Source: Arthrobacter russicus (GTDB lineage Bacteria; Actinomycetota; Actinomycetes; Actinomycetales; Micrococcaceae). From it: DNA of 64,000 bases. A program made the position numbers and the translations under genes. The notes under the pieces are model-generated. The model was not told the DNA's origin, did not search any database, and was given only the letters and a program-made list of their open reading frames with translations. The stretch lies in NCBI RefSeq assembly GCF_031454135.1, contig NZ_JAVDQF010000001.1:744001-808000 (forward strand), given 5' to 3'. Each line of letters begins with the position of its first letter. Within the stretch, counting starts at the first letter, position 1. Positions 26,103-35,049 of the stretch are shown here, one piece after another.

Positions 26103-27919
26103 GCACTCCGAGACCCGCAGGGTCGCTCGGCGACGAGCTGACCAACTTCGGCATCGGCATCCTCGTCGCGGCCGCACTGCTGGCCGCGGTGCTGCGCGGC
26201 GCGGCCGCGCTGACCGCATGGATCACCGGGCTCCCGCAGCCGACGGGCGGCGTCGAGGCCGGCCTCGGCGTGCTGCTGCACCCCCTCGACCCCGCCGTCC
26301 CGCTGGGCGCCCCCGGGCTCAACCCGATCGCCTACTGGGCCACCGCGCTGATCCTCCTCGCCGGGACCGGGATGATCGGCTGGTCGGTGTGGCGCCTGAT
26401 GCGCGAGCACGGGCGCGCATCGAAGAGCGACCCGTACCGCATCGCCGGGATCGCCACCCGCGCAGACGTCGTGCGGAACGCCTCGGCCAAGGCGTTGCTG
26501 CGTCGTGGCAGCCAGCTGCGCCCCTCGGTGCACAAGCCCGCCGCAGACGACATCGCCTACCTGCTCGGCACCTCACGAGGGCCGGGCGTGTGGGCGAGCG
26601 TCGAGGACTCCATCCTCCTCATCGGCCCGCCCCGCTCCGGCAAGGGCCTCCACGTGGTGATCAACATGATCCTCGACGCACCCGGCGCAGTCGTCACCAC
26701 CTCGACACGACCCGATAACCTCACCGCGACCCTCCGCGCCCGTCAGGCGATCGGGCCCGTCGCGGTGTTCGACCCGCAGCACCTGGCCGAAGGCCTGCCT
26801 GCGGGGCTGCGATGGTCACCGATCCGCGGCTGCGAAGACCCGCTGACCGCGATGATCCGCGCCGCCGGACTCGCCGCAGGCACAGGCCTGTCCGCAGGCG
26901 GTGTGGAAGGAGGCGGGTTCTGGGAAGGCAAGACCCGCACAGCCCTGCAAGCCCTCCTACACGCTGCGGCTCTCGACCACCGGCAGCCGGCGGAACTGTT
27001 CCGCTGGACCCTCGACCCGTCGGCGGCGGCCGATGCGGTGGCGATCCTCGTCGGCCACCCCCGGGCGGCGGCCGGGTGGGCGGAGTCGTTGCAGGCAATG
27101 ATCGACTCCGACCCCCGCACCCGCGACTCGATCTGGCAAGGCGTCTCCCTGGCGCTGGCCGCGCTCGCCGACCCGCGAGTGCTGGACGCGGTCTCACCGG
27201 GGCCTGCCGAGCAGTTCGATCCCGAGTCGTTCCTGCGCGCGAAGGGCACGCTGTATCTGCTGGCGACCGGTGCGGGCGCGAACAACAGCTCGGCGCTGGT
27301 GGCGGCCTTCGTGGAAGACCTCGTCGAGGCCGCCCGGCACATCGCCGCCACCAGCCCCGGGGCGCGCCTCGATCCGCCCCTGCTGCTGGCCCTCGATGAG
27401 GTCGGCAACCTGGCTCCGCTGCCGTCCCTTCCGACGTTGATGGCCGAAGGTGGCGGCACCGGGATCACCACCGTGCCCGTGCTGCAGTCGCTCGCGCAGG
27501 CACGGGAGAAGTGGTCGGAGAACGCGGCCAGTGCGATCTGGGACGCGTCGATCGTGAAGATCATCCTCGGTGGCGCGTCGAACTCGCGGGATCTGAACGA
27601 CCTGTCGACGTTGATCGGCGAACGCGACGAGATCACCGACTCCACAACGGTCGGCGACCACGGCTCCCGGTCGGCACAACGGTCGATCCGGCGGGTGGCG
27701 ATCATGCCGCCGGACACGATCAGGACCTTGCCGTTCGGCACTGCGCTCGTGCTGTTGCGCAGCGCCCCGCCGATCGTGACCCGCCTGCGCGCGTGGACGG
27801 TCCGCCGCGACGCGAAAGAGCTGCGTGCCGATCGGGCCGGTATCGAGCGGCTTCTCGAACGGCCCGCCCCCGCCACCGGTGATGTCGAGAACGCACCTGT
27901 CGGTCAGGACGAACCATAG
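26099..27919 (+). CDS. VirD4/TraG-type coupling protein
   Basis: 606 residues. Two N-terminal membrane helices lie at about 17-40 and 80-100. Walker A is GPPRSGKG at 176-183, and Walker B is LLLALDEVGNL at about 428-438, followed by LPSLPTLMAEG. The size and order match T4SS coupling ATPases, which bring the relaxase-DNA complex to the channel. It ends 8 bases before a short leader gene. Confidence 0.88.
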   Translation: MSTPRPAGSLGDELTNFGIGILVAAALLAAVLRGAAALTAWITGLPQPTGGVEAGLGVLLHPLDPAVPLGAPGLNPIAYWATALILLAGTGMIGWSVWRLMREHGRASKSDPYRIAGIATRADVVRNASAKALLRRGSQLRPSVHKPAADDIAYLLGTSRGPGVWASVEDSILLIGPPRSGKGLHVVINMILDAPGAVVTTSTRPDNLTATLRARQAIGPVAVFDPQHLAEGLPAGLRWSPIRGCEDPLTAMIRAAGLAAGTGLSAGGVEGGGFWEGKTRTALQALLHAAALDHRQPAELFRWTLDPSAAADAVAILVGHPRAAAGWAESLQAMIDSDPRTRDSIWQGVSLALAALADPRVLDAVSPGPAEQFDPESFLRAKGTLYLLATGAGANNSSALVAAFVEDLVEAARHIAATSPGARLDPPLLLALDEVGNLAPLPSLPTLMAEGGGTGITTVPVLQSLAQAREKWSENAASAIWDASIVKIILGGASNSRDLNDLSTLIGERDEITDSTTVGDHGSRSAQRSIRRVAIMPPDTIRTLPFGTALVLLRSAPPIVTRLRAWTVRRDAKELRADRAGIERLLERPAPATGDVENAPVGQDEP

Positions 27920-27927
27920 GAGCACCC

Positions 27928-27987
27928 ATGCCGAACGACCGCACGATGAAGCGCCGCGCCCTGTCGACGGGTGAGGGGGCCCTGTGA
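27928..27987 (+). CDS. 19-residue leader peptide before the methyltransferase-helicase gene
   Basis: A short frame with AGGAG five bases before its ATG encodes 19 residues (MPNDRTMKRRALSTGEGAL). Its stop overlaps the helicase ATG (TGATG at 27985-27989). The strong ribosome site and the coupling suggest it is translated and delivers ribosomes to the large gene. It could also be the eroded remains of a longer gene. Confidence 0.5.
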   Translation: MPNDRTMKRRALSTGEGAL

Positions 27988-30900
27988 TGGTCAGGCGGCG
28001 CGGGCCGAAGGTGCACGAGGGCCAGCTCGAGTTCGACCTGTGGGGCCTCGGTGAGACCGCAGCGGACGCGACCCTCTCGCTCGCCCGTGACGGAGAAGCG
28101 ACCGACGCGAACGATGGTGGAGGAAACACGGATGAACAAGTACGGGCAGCTCGCGACGAGCCACTGGCACCAGCACCTGCCGGCCAGGTACGCGGCGTTG
28201 GAGAACCCGGCGGAGTTCTTCGAGAGCCTGGGCCGGCAGGTCGAGGCCGAGGTGTCGGACCTGCAGGCGATACTGGCAGGGACGGACCCGGCGAGGGAGA
28301 CTTATCCCGAGAAGGTCGCCCGGTTGGCGACCGCGCGGAGAACAGCGGAGGAGGTCGTGATGGCACAGCTGGTGTGGAGCCACGATCCGGAGCTGCCGCT
28401 GGATCAGGCCCGCGAGGAGTGGGAGCAGACCCGGCCCTCAGACGAGAATCTGGTGACCTGGGCGGAGCGGATGCAGGACTCCCCGGACTTGATGCCCTCC
28501 TCGGTGGAGCTGGAGCAGATGGCGAAGGACTGGGCCGTCCCGGTCTCGTTCCTGGAGGGCCTGGTCGCGACGGAGCCGCCGCGGGAGTACCTGCGGGCGA
28601 ACGCCGAGGTGCTGACGGAAGCGGCGACGATCCGCTTCCTCCGCGAACTCCAGTAGCCACCGCTGAATCCGCGCCGGTTCCTGAGCTGGCGTCACGATTC
28701 GTCCCGGCGTCGCAGGAAGATCTCGCACCGTCCGGGGCGAAGGCGCGGTTCCGTGCCAACGTCGAGGCGATCCGCCTCACCCGCGCTCTCGCCGATGAAG
28801 GGCGCGCGGCGCGCAGCGATGAGCAGCGGGCGCTGGCGCGCTGGTCGTCGTGGGGTGCGATCCCGGACGTGTTCGACGCCGCGAAGCCGGACTGGGCGCG
28901 GGAGCGTGACGAGTTGCGCGCCCTGCTGGCGGATGACGAGTGGGAGGCGGCCGCCCGGACGACGATCAACGCCCACTACACCGACCCGCTGATCGCGCGG
29001 CAGCTGTGGCGCGCCCTCACCGCCCTGGGCTTCCAGGGCGGCGCCGTGCTCGAACCCGGATCGGGGGCGGGAACATTCATCGGCCTCGCCCCCGACAGCG
29101 CGACCATGACCGGCGTGGAGCTTGATCCGATCACCGCGGCGATCAGCCGGGGCCTCTACCCGCACGCAGAGGTGCGGGCGGAGTCGTTCGCAGATACGCG
29201 CCTCCCGGAAGCGCACTTCGACGCGGCGATCGGGAACGTGCCCTTCTCGAAAGTGGTGCTGCACGACCCGGTGCACAACGCCACCAAGCAATCGATGCAC
29301 AACCACTTCATCCTCAAGTCGCTCCGGCTGACCCGCCCGGGCGGCCTGGTGGCGACGTTGACGTCGCACTTCACGATGGATGCGCAGAGCCCCGGCGCAC
29401 GGCGAGAGATGAACGACCTCGCCGACCTCATCGGCGCGATCCGTCTCCCGACCGGCGCGCACCGCAGGGCGGCCGGAACCGAGGCGCTCACCGATCTGCT
29501 CATTTTCCGACGCCGCGAAGACGGCGAACCGCCGGCGGACGAGCTGTGGGAGACCGTGCGGACGATCACGCTGGATGGTCAGCCGACGAAGATCAACGCC
29601 TACTTCGACGAGCACCCCGAACAGGTCCTCGGGGAGCTCAGCGTCGAGCAGGGCATGTACGGTCAGGCTTCACTGAAGGTCACTGCGGACGTCGATCGGC
29701 TCGAAAATGACCTCGCTGGCGCGATCGATGCGCTCGTGTTCTCCGCGCGCCGAGGCGGGCTCGTCATGACCGAGCGCACCGCTGCGCAGCAATCGCGTCG
29801 GGCAGCGTTCACCCCGTCGCCGCCGGAGGCGTGGGACGGCAGCATCGTCGTCCAGCCCGGCGGCGCCTTCGCGACCGTCGCGGGCGGCGGGCTGGAGCCG
29901 TTCGCGGTGCCGAAGTCCGCCAGCAAGGAGCTGACCGCGCTACTCGGGCTGCGCGATCGCGCGACCGCGCTGCTGGCGATGGAAGCGGCGACCGTCGATG
30001 ACACCGAGGAGATCACCGAGGCGCGCGCGGCCTTGCGGCGCGACTATCAGAAGTACCTCGGCGCCTATGGACCGCTGAACAGGTACGGGCTGCGCCCGAC
30101 CGGCCGCACGAACGACGCCGGTGACGCCACGTACGCGCGCATCGTCCCGACCCCGCTGCGCCTGCTGCGATCCGACCCGTTCGGCCCCCTCGTCCTGGCT
30201 CTGGAGCAGTTCGACGACACCGACCAGACGGCGCACCAGGCAGCGATCCTCTCGCGCCGGGTCGTCGCACCGCGCGCGGAGGTACAGGGCGTGGAGACCC
30301 CCGCCGACGCGATCGCGGTGAGCCTGGACAGAACCGGGCGTATCGACATCGCCCTCATCGCCGACCTGCTCGGCATGACCGACCACGAGGCGCGGCCCGC
30401 ACTCGACGGGCTCGTGTTCACCGATCCGGTCACAGGCGAGCTGGTGCACGCGCCCGCATATCTCTCCGGCGACGTCCGAGCCAAGCTCGATGACGCGACC
30501 TCCCGCGCTGCGGAAGACCCGGAGTTCCAGAGGAACGTCGACGCGCTCCAGAGCGTTCTGCCCGAGCCGCTGGGAGTGGAGGACATCTCGGCGCGACTGG
30601 GGGCGGTGTGGATCAGCGAGCAGGTTCACCAAGACTTCCTTCGCGAGCTGCTGCGAAACCCCGAAGTGCGGGTGGAGAACCCGATGCCGGGCATGTGGGA
30701 AGTCCGCGGCGGACGCCAAGGCCTGCTGTCGACATCTGAATGGGGTACGTTGCGCCGCCCGGCGCCGGATATCGCGCAGGCGGTGATGGAGCAGAAGACG
30801 ATCCTCGTCTACGACGAGATCGAGGAGGCGGACGGGACGAAGAGGCGGGTCCTCAACCCGGTCGAGACCGCCGCGGCGCAGGAGAAGGCCGAGGCGTTGC

Positions 30901-33698
30901 AGGAGCGTTTCGCCGAATGGGTGTGGGAAGACCCGGCCCGCGCCGCCGACCTGGTCGCCGAGTACAACAAGCGGTTCAACAGCATCGTGCTGCGCGACTA
31001 CACCGATGCGGGCGACTACCTGTCCCTGCCAGGGCTGGCGGCGAACTTCACGCCGCGCCCGCACCAGCGTGCTGCGGTCGCCCGCATGATCGCGGAACCT
31101 GCCGCGGGGCTGTTCCACGAGGTCGGGGCGGGGAAGACGGCAGAGATGATCATGGGCGCGATGGAGATGCGCCGCATGGGTCTCATCTCTAAGCCGGTCA
31201 TCGTCGTGCCGAATCACATGCTCGAGCAGTTCGGGCGGGAATGGTTGCAGCTGTACCCGCAGGCGCGAGTACTCGCCGCGTCCAGCCAGGAACTCACGGC
31301 GGACAAGCGGCGCCTGTTCGTCGCCCGCGCGTCGGCGAACGACTGGGACGCGGTGATCCTCACGCAAGGGGCGTTCGCGAAGATCCCGCTGCGCACCGAG
31401 ACGCAGCAGGCGTACATCCGCGCCCAGGTCGAAGAGGTCAAGGGCGTGCTGGAGCACGCCGAGGGCGAGGACCGGATGAGCGTCAAGCGCGTGCAGCGAA
31501 AGCTCCTCGCTCTGGAGAACAAGCTCAAAGACCGCACCGACACCAGCCGCGACCAAGGGGTGTGCTTCGAGGACACGGGCATCGACTACGTGGTGGTCGA
31601 CGAGATGCATATGTACAAGAACCTCGCCACCGAGTCGAACATCCGCGACGCCGCGATCGACGGCTCCGACCGCGCCACGGACCTGCATATGAAGCTCGAA
31701 CACCTCCGCTCCCAAGGCCGCGAACGCGTGGTCACCGGCGCCACTGCCACGCCGATCAGCAACAGCGTGACCGAAGCGTTCGTGATGCAGCGCTACCTGC
31801 GCCCCGATCTGCTGGAGAAGGCGGGCATCGGGTCGTTCGACGCCTGGGCGGCCACGTTCGGGCAGACCGTGACGCAGATGGAGATGGCCCCGACCGGGAA
31901 CACGTTCCGGATGAAGACCCGGTTCGCGAAGTTCCAGAACGTGCCAGAGATGCTCAAGCTCTGGTCGGTGTTCGCCGACGTGAAGACCGCCGACGACCTG
32001 CAACTCCCGACGCCCGACCTCGCGGCACGGGACGACGGCGCGCGGGTGCCGGCGACGGTCCCGGTGCAGCCCACCGTGGAACTGGAGCAATACATCGAAT
32101 CCCTCGGTGATCGCGCGGAGAAGGTGCAGAACAAGCAAGTCACTCCGGACGAAGACAACATGCTCACCATCAGCACAGACGGGCGCAAGGCCGCACTCGA
32201 CATCCGTATGGTGCTCCCATCCGGAGGGCCGTCGGGGCCGACGAAGGTGGACGCCGCCGCGGACGCGATCTTCCGTGTGTGGGAAAAGACACGCGACAAC
32301 GAGTACCTCGACACCCTCACCGGGCAGCCCTCATCCGTGCGCGGCGCGTTGCAGCTGGTGTTCTCTGACATCGGCACCCCCAACCCCGACAGGTGGAACG
32401 CCTACGACGAACTCCACGCTCAGCTTGTGCTGCGCGGCATGCCCGGCGAGGCGATCCGGTTCATGCACGAAGCGAAGACCGACGCCGACAAGGCCCGACT
32501 GTTCGCCGCCGCACGCGCCGGGCACATCGCCGTGCTGGTCGGGTCGACCGAGAAGATGGGCGTCGGTACGAACGTGCAGGCCAGGGCCGTCGCGCTCTAT
32601 CACCTCGACTGCCCCTGGCGCCCGTCCGATATCGCCCAGCGGGAGGGTCGCATCCTCCGGCAAGGAAACCAGAACCCCGAGGTCGCGATCGTCCGGTTCG
32701 TCACCGAGCGGTCCTTCGACTCGTATATGTGGCAGGGCGTCGAGCGGAAGGCCACATTCATCGCGCAGCTGATGCGGGGCCGCCTCGACACCCGCGAGAT
32801 AGAGGAGATCGACTCCTCCGCCCTCTCGGCAGCGGAGGCGAAGGCGATCAGCTCCGGCAACCCGCTGCTGCTGGAGCACTCGACCGTCCAGAACGAAGTC
32901 ACGCGCCTACGCCGGCTGGAACGCGCGCACCAACGCAACGAGTCCATGCTCGTGCACACCCGGGATCGTGCCCGCGATGATGCCCGACGAGCTCAAGCCG
33001 ACATCGAAGGGCTGGAGGCCGCCGCACCGCGCGTCCGGGATACCGGCGGCGACCGGTTCCGGATGCGACTGCACGGCCACAACTACGACTCTCGCGTCGA
33101 CGCCGGCCATGCCCTCATGGCTTGGGCACGGGACTCAGGCTTCACGTCGGTGCCCTTCTACACGAGTCGCGACTACGGCATGATCGGGTCGATCAGCGGA
33201 TTCGACATCCGCCTGTCGACGCACCCGATGCTCAGAACGCTGATGGTCGAGGTCGGTCTCGTCGGGGTTCCTCGCAGTAGCTTCAGCATGTCCCGGGAAG
33301 CGTTTCTGGACGGCGCAACCGGACTCATCCAACGCATCGAGAACCGTGTCTCCGGCATCCCCACCCTGCTCGAGCAGGCACGCAGCGACCGTGACATCGC
33401 ACAGCAGTCAGCCGCAGAAGCGCAGGCGAGGATTGGCCTGCCCTTCAAGCATGCGACCGCGCTCACCGAAGCCGAGGAAGACCTCACCCGCGTCGAGGCA
33501 CAGCTCGCCGCGATGCAGGACAATGGCGAACCTGAGCCGACCGCCACCGAGCGGGCGTCACTGACCGTGGAAGTCGTGAACGCCCACAGGCCCGCACTCG
33601 GCATACGTTCACATCCGGATCGTCATCCGGCGGCATTCGAGCCCAAGACTCCCGGCGCTCCAGTCGGGCGCGAGAACGGCCGAAACCTCGGCCCGTGA
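27987..33698 (+). CDS. Giant N6-adenine methyltransferase plus SNF2-type helicase, DarB-like antirestriction candidate
   Basis: 1,903 residues. After a short N-terminal segment and a low-complexity stretch (about 49-223, see the nested gene), an AdoMet-binding methyltransferase domain begins: VLEPGSGAG at 354-362 and a catalytic-type block GNVPF shortly after. The helicase part has Walker A GAGKT at 1047-1051, DEMH at 1205-1208, TGATATPIS at about 1250, and motif VI QREGRILRQG at about 1551. A coiled-coil-like C-terminus follows. Proteins with this architecture occur on many conjugative elements and in phage P1 DarB, where they protect incoming DNA from restriction. That role here is inference. 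Confidence 0.85.
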   Translation: MVRRRGPKVHEGQLEFDLWGLGETAADATLSLARDGEATDANDGGGNTDEQVRAARDEPLAPAPAGQVRGVGEPGGVLREPGPAGRGRGVGPAGDTGRDGPGEGDLSREGRPVGDRAENSGGGRDGTAGVEPRSGAAAGSGPRGVGADPALRRESGDLGGADAGLPGLDALLGGAGADGEGLGRPGLVPGGPGRDGAAAGVPAGERRGADGSGDDPLPPRTPVATAESAPVPELASRFVPASQEDLAPSGAKARFRANVEAIRLTRALADEGRAARSDEQRALARWSSWGAIPDVFDAAKPDWARERDELRALLADDEWEAAARTTINAHYTDPLIARQLWRALTALGFQGGAVLEPGSGAGTFIGLAPDSATMTGVELDPITAAISRGLYPHAEVRAESFADTRLPEAHFDAAIGNVPFSKVVLHDPVHNATKQSMHNHFILKSLRLTRPGGLVATLTSHFTMDAQSPGARREMNDLADLIGAIRLPTGAHRRAAGTEALTDLLIFRRREDGEPPADELWETVRTITLDGQPTKINAYFDEHPEQVLGELSVEQGMYGQASLKVTADVDRLENDLAGAIDALVFSARRGGLVMTERTAAQQSRRAAFTPSPPEAWDGSIVVQPGGAFATVAGGGLEPFAVPKSASKELTALLGLRDRATALLAMEAATVDDTEEITEARAALRRDYQKYLGAYGPLNRYGLRPTGRTNDAGDATYARIVPTPLRLLRSDPFGPLVLALEQFDDTDQTAHQAAILSRRVVAPRAEVQGVETPADAIAVSLDRTGRIDIALIADLLGMTDHEARPALDGLVFTDPVTGELVHAPAYLSGDVRAKLDDATSRAAEDPEFQRNVDALQSVLPEPLGVEDISARLGAVWISEQVHQDFLRELLRNPEVRVENPMPGMWEVRGGRQGLLSTSEWGTLRRPAPDIAQAVMEQKTILVYDEIEEADGTKRRVLNPVETAAAQEKAEALQERFAEWVWEDPARAADLVAEYNKRFNSIVLRDYTDAGDYLSLPGLAANFTPRPHQRAAVARMIAEPAAGLFHEVGAGKTAEMIMGAMEMRRMGLISKPVIVVPNHMLEQFGREWLQLYPQARVLAASSQELTADKRRLFVARASANDWDAVILTQGAFAKIPLRTETQQAYIRAQVEEVKGVLEHAEGEDRMSVKRVQRKLLALENKLKDRTDTSRDQGVCFEDTGIDYVVVDEMHMYKNLATESNIRDAAIDGSDRATDLHMKLEHLRSQGRERVVTGATATPISNSVTEAFVMQRYLRPDLLEKAGIGSFDAWAATFGQTVTQMEMAPTGNTFRMKTRFAKFQNVPEMLKLWSVFADVKTADDLQLPTPDLAARDDGARVPATVPVQPTVELEQYIESLGDRAEKVQNKQVTPDEDNMLTISTDGRKAALDIRMVLPSGGPSGPTKVDAAADAIFRVWEKTRDNEYLDTLTGQPSSVRGALQLVFSDIGTPNPDRWNAYDELHAQLVLRGMPGEAIRFMHEAKTDADKARLFAAARAGHIAVLVGSTEKMGVGTNVQARAVALYHLDCPWRPSDIAQREGRILRQGNQNPEVAIVRFVTERSFDSYMWQGVERKATFIAQLMRGRLDTREIEEIDSSALSAAEAKAISSGNPLLLEHSTVQNEVTRLRRLERAHQRNESMLVHTRDRARDDARRAQADIEGLEAAAPRVRDTGGDRFRMRLHGHNYDSRVDAGHALMAWARDSGFTSVPFYTSRDYGMIGSISGFDIRLSTHPMLRTLMVEVGLVGVPRSSFSMSREAFLDGATGLIQRIENRVSGIPTLLEQARSDRDIAQQSAAEAQARIGLPFKHATALTEAEEDLTRVEAQLAAMQDNGEPEPTATERASLTVEVVNAHRPALGIRSHPDRHPAAFEPKTPGAPVGRENGRNLGP
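28132..28656 (+). CDS. Hypothetical protein nested out of frame in the helicase gene
   Basis: 174 residues, read in the +1 frame relative to the surrounding helicase gene. GGTGGAGGA lies 8 bases before the ATG. Third codon positions are almost all G or C in this frame, while the helicase frame across the same bases gives low-complexity Gly/Arg/Pro. The protein looks normal and acidic: MNKYGQLATSHW, then EFFESLGRQVEAEVSDLQ, and WAVPVSFLEGL near the end. I recognise no family with certainty. It appears to be a gene lodged in the helicase N-terminal linker without breaking its frame. Confidence 0.75.
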   Translation: MNKYGQLATSHWHQHLPARYAALENPAEFFESLGRQVEAEVSDLQAILAGTDPARETYPEKVARLATARRTAEEVVMAQLVWSHDPELPLDQAREEWEQTRPSDENLVTWAERMQDSPDLMPSSVELEQMAKDWAVPVSFLEGLVATEPPREYLRANAEVLTEAATIRFLRELQ

Positions 33699-33923
33699 GA
33701 ATGGCGGGCTCGTCAACAGCCCGCCTCGCGCGAGTACGCGCCGAAGTACAGCAGTCTCTCTGGGCCTTCCTGCTGGTGTCGGCCGGTCGAGCCCGCCGTG
33801 ACAGTGGCGACGCCGCGATCCTGTGACGGGGTGCATCACACTTCTCTGTTGTGGTGAGGGTGTGCACCTCTCCTGCACAGAGACGCCCCGGATGGGGTGA
33901 CGAGGATGCAGGAGGACACGATC

Positions 33924-34382
33924 ATGACCATCACCACGAAGCCGTCCGTTTCGGGGTTCATCGCGACGACGCCCCGACGGTCGGAGACACGCGAGGGCAG
34001 GACGAAGTTCTACGCCCGGTTCGCGCAGTCGCACGCGCAGCGCAACGACGACGGCACCTTCACGCAGCTCGACTCGAGCTTCAGCAACATCGTCGCGTAC
34101 GGCGAGGCCGCGGAGTGGGCGCTGGCGAACCTGCAGAAAGGGGACGCCTTCATTGCCCAGGGCAACGAGCGCTCCTACACGCAGCAGCGTGACGGGCAGG
34201 CGGTCGAGGGCGAGGAGTTCATCGCGAACAAGATCAGCCATGATCCGGCTCGTCACCCCTACGTCGTCGACCGCACGCCACGCGCGAGCCGGGGTCAGGA
34301 GCGCCAGGTGTCGTCGCCGCTCGATGACCCCTTCAACGCGCCGCGTCCGCAGACCCAGGCAGCGCCCGCACTCGGGCGCTGA
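33924..34382 (+). CDS. ssb: Single-stranded DNA-binding protein of the element
   Basis: 152 residues from ATG 33924, with GGAGG 8 bases upstream. The OB-fold pattern is visible: GFIATTPRR, FYARFAQ, FSNIVAYGEAAEWALANLQKGD and VEGEEFIANKISHD. The C-terminus (APALGR) lacks the acidic DDDIPF tip of bacterial housekeeping SSB, as in many plasmid or ICE versions. It would coat transferred single strands. Confidence 0.8.
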   Translation: MTITTKPSVSGFIATTPRRSETREGRTKFYARFAQSHAQRNDDGTFTQLDSSFSNIVAYGEAAEWALANLQKGDAFIAQGNERSYTQQRDGQAVEGEEFIANKISHDPARHPYVVDRTPRASRGQERQVSSPLDDPFNAPRPQTQAAPALGR

Positions 34383-34398
34383 GTCGGAAGCCAAGACG

Positions 34399-34983
34399 AT
34401 GACCGGAACCGACGACGAATCGGTGGACATCGACGGCCGCGACGACCCGGAGGGCGGCGAGCCGGAGCCGGCGTTCGAGATGCCGATGCTCCCGGAACCG
34501 CCGCACCCGATCAACTGGAACCTCCTGCGGGCAGATGACGCTGAGCACGAGTGGCTGGAGCTCAACAGCTGGGTGAACTGGCTGCGCCGCACGTACGGGC
34601 TGCCCGCGAGCGTGGTGCCGCCGTTCTGGTACCGGCATCCCGAGCTGCTGTGGGAGCTGTCCGCGCTGCACCTGCACTGGCTGTGCGCCTACGACCCGGA
34701 ACAGAACGGCTCCGCCCCGCTGGGCTGGCACCGCGACTTCACCGATGCCCGCGGCCGTCTACGGGACTGGGTCGCCGCGTCGGGGACGAGGTTGGATCGT
34801 GACCGGCCTACACGGCAGACCGTGTGGCCTGGCGAGGACGCCGCCGAGCCGGTCGAGGACATCGTGATCGCGAACCGTGACGAGGACTTCGTCAAGTTCG
34901 TCGTCGCGGACGTCGAACGTCGCCGCCAGGCTGAGAGGGACTTCTACCAGCACCTCGATACGCAGACCGGCGAGCTGACCTGA
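34399..34983 (+). CDS. Hypothetical Trp-rich protein of the element
   Basis: 194 residues. An acidic start is followed by a Trp-rich core (NSWVNWLRRTYGLPASVVPPFWYRHPELLWEL, quoted here only in outline as NSWVNWLRRTYG and PPFWYRHPELLWEL) and a charged end. It lies 16 bases after ssb. Proteins of this style recur near SSB genes of actinobacterial elements, but I know no function. Confidence 0.65.
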   Translation: MTGTDDESVDIDGRDDPEGGEPEPAFEMPMLPEPPHPINWNLLRADDAEHEWLELNSWVNWLRRTYGLPASVVPPFWYRHPELLWELSALHLHWLCAYDPEQNGSAPLGWHRDFTDARGRLRDWVAASGTRLDRDRPTRQTVWPGEDAAEPVEDIVIANRDEDFVKFVVADVERRRQAERDFYQHLDTQTGELT

Positions 34984-35049
34984 AAACGACGACGACGGCT
35001 TCTGGGGCGAGACGACGATGGTTGTCTCGCCCCAGGCATGCGAGCACGA

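Noticed and set aside
29940-32138. Long antisense frame in the helicase gene
   Set aside because: No ribosome site or family features; same GC-driven shadow effect. It differs from the nested plus-strand gene, which has a ribosome site and codon bias.
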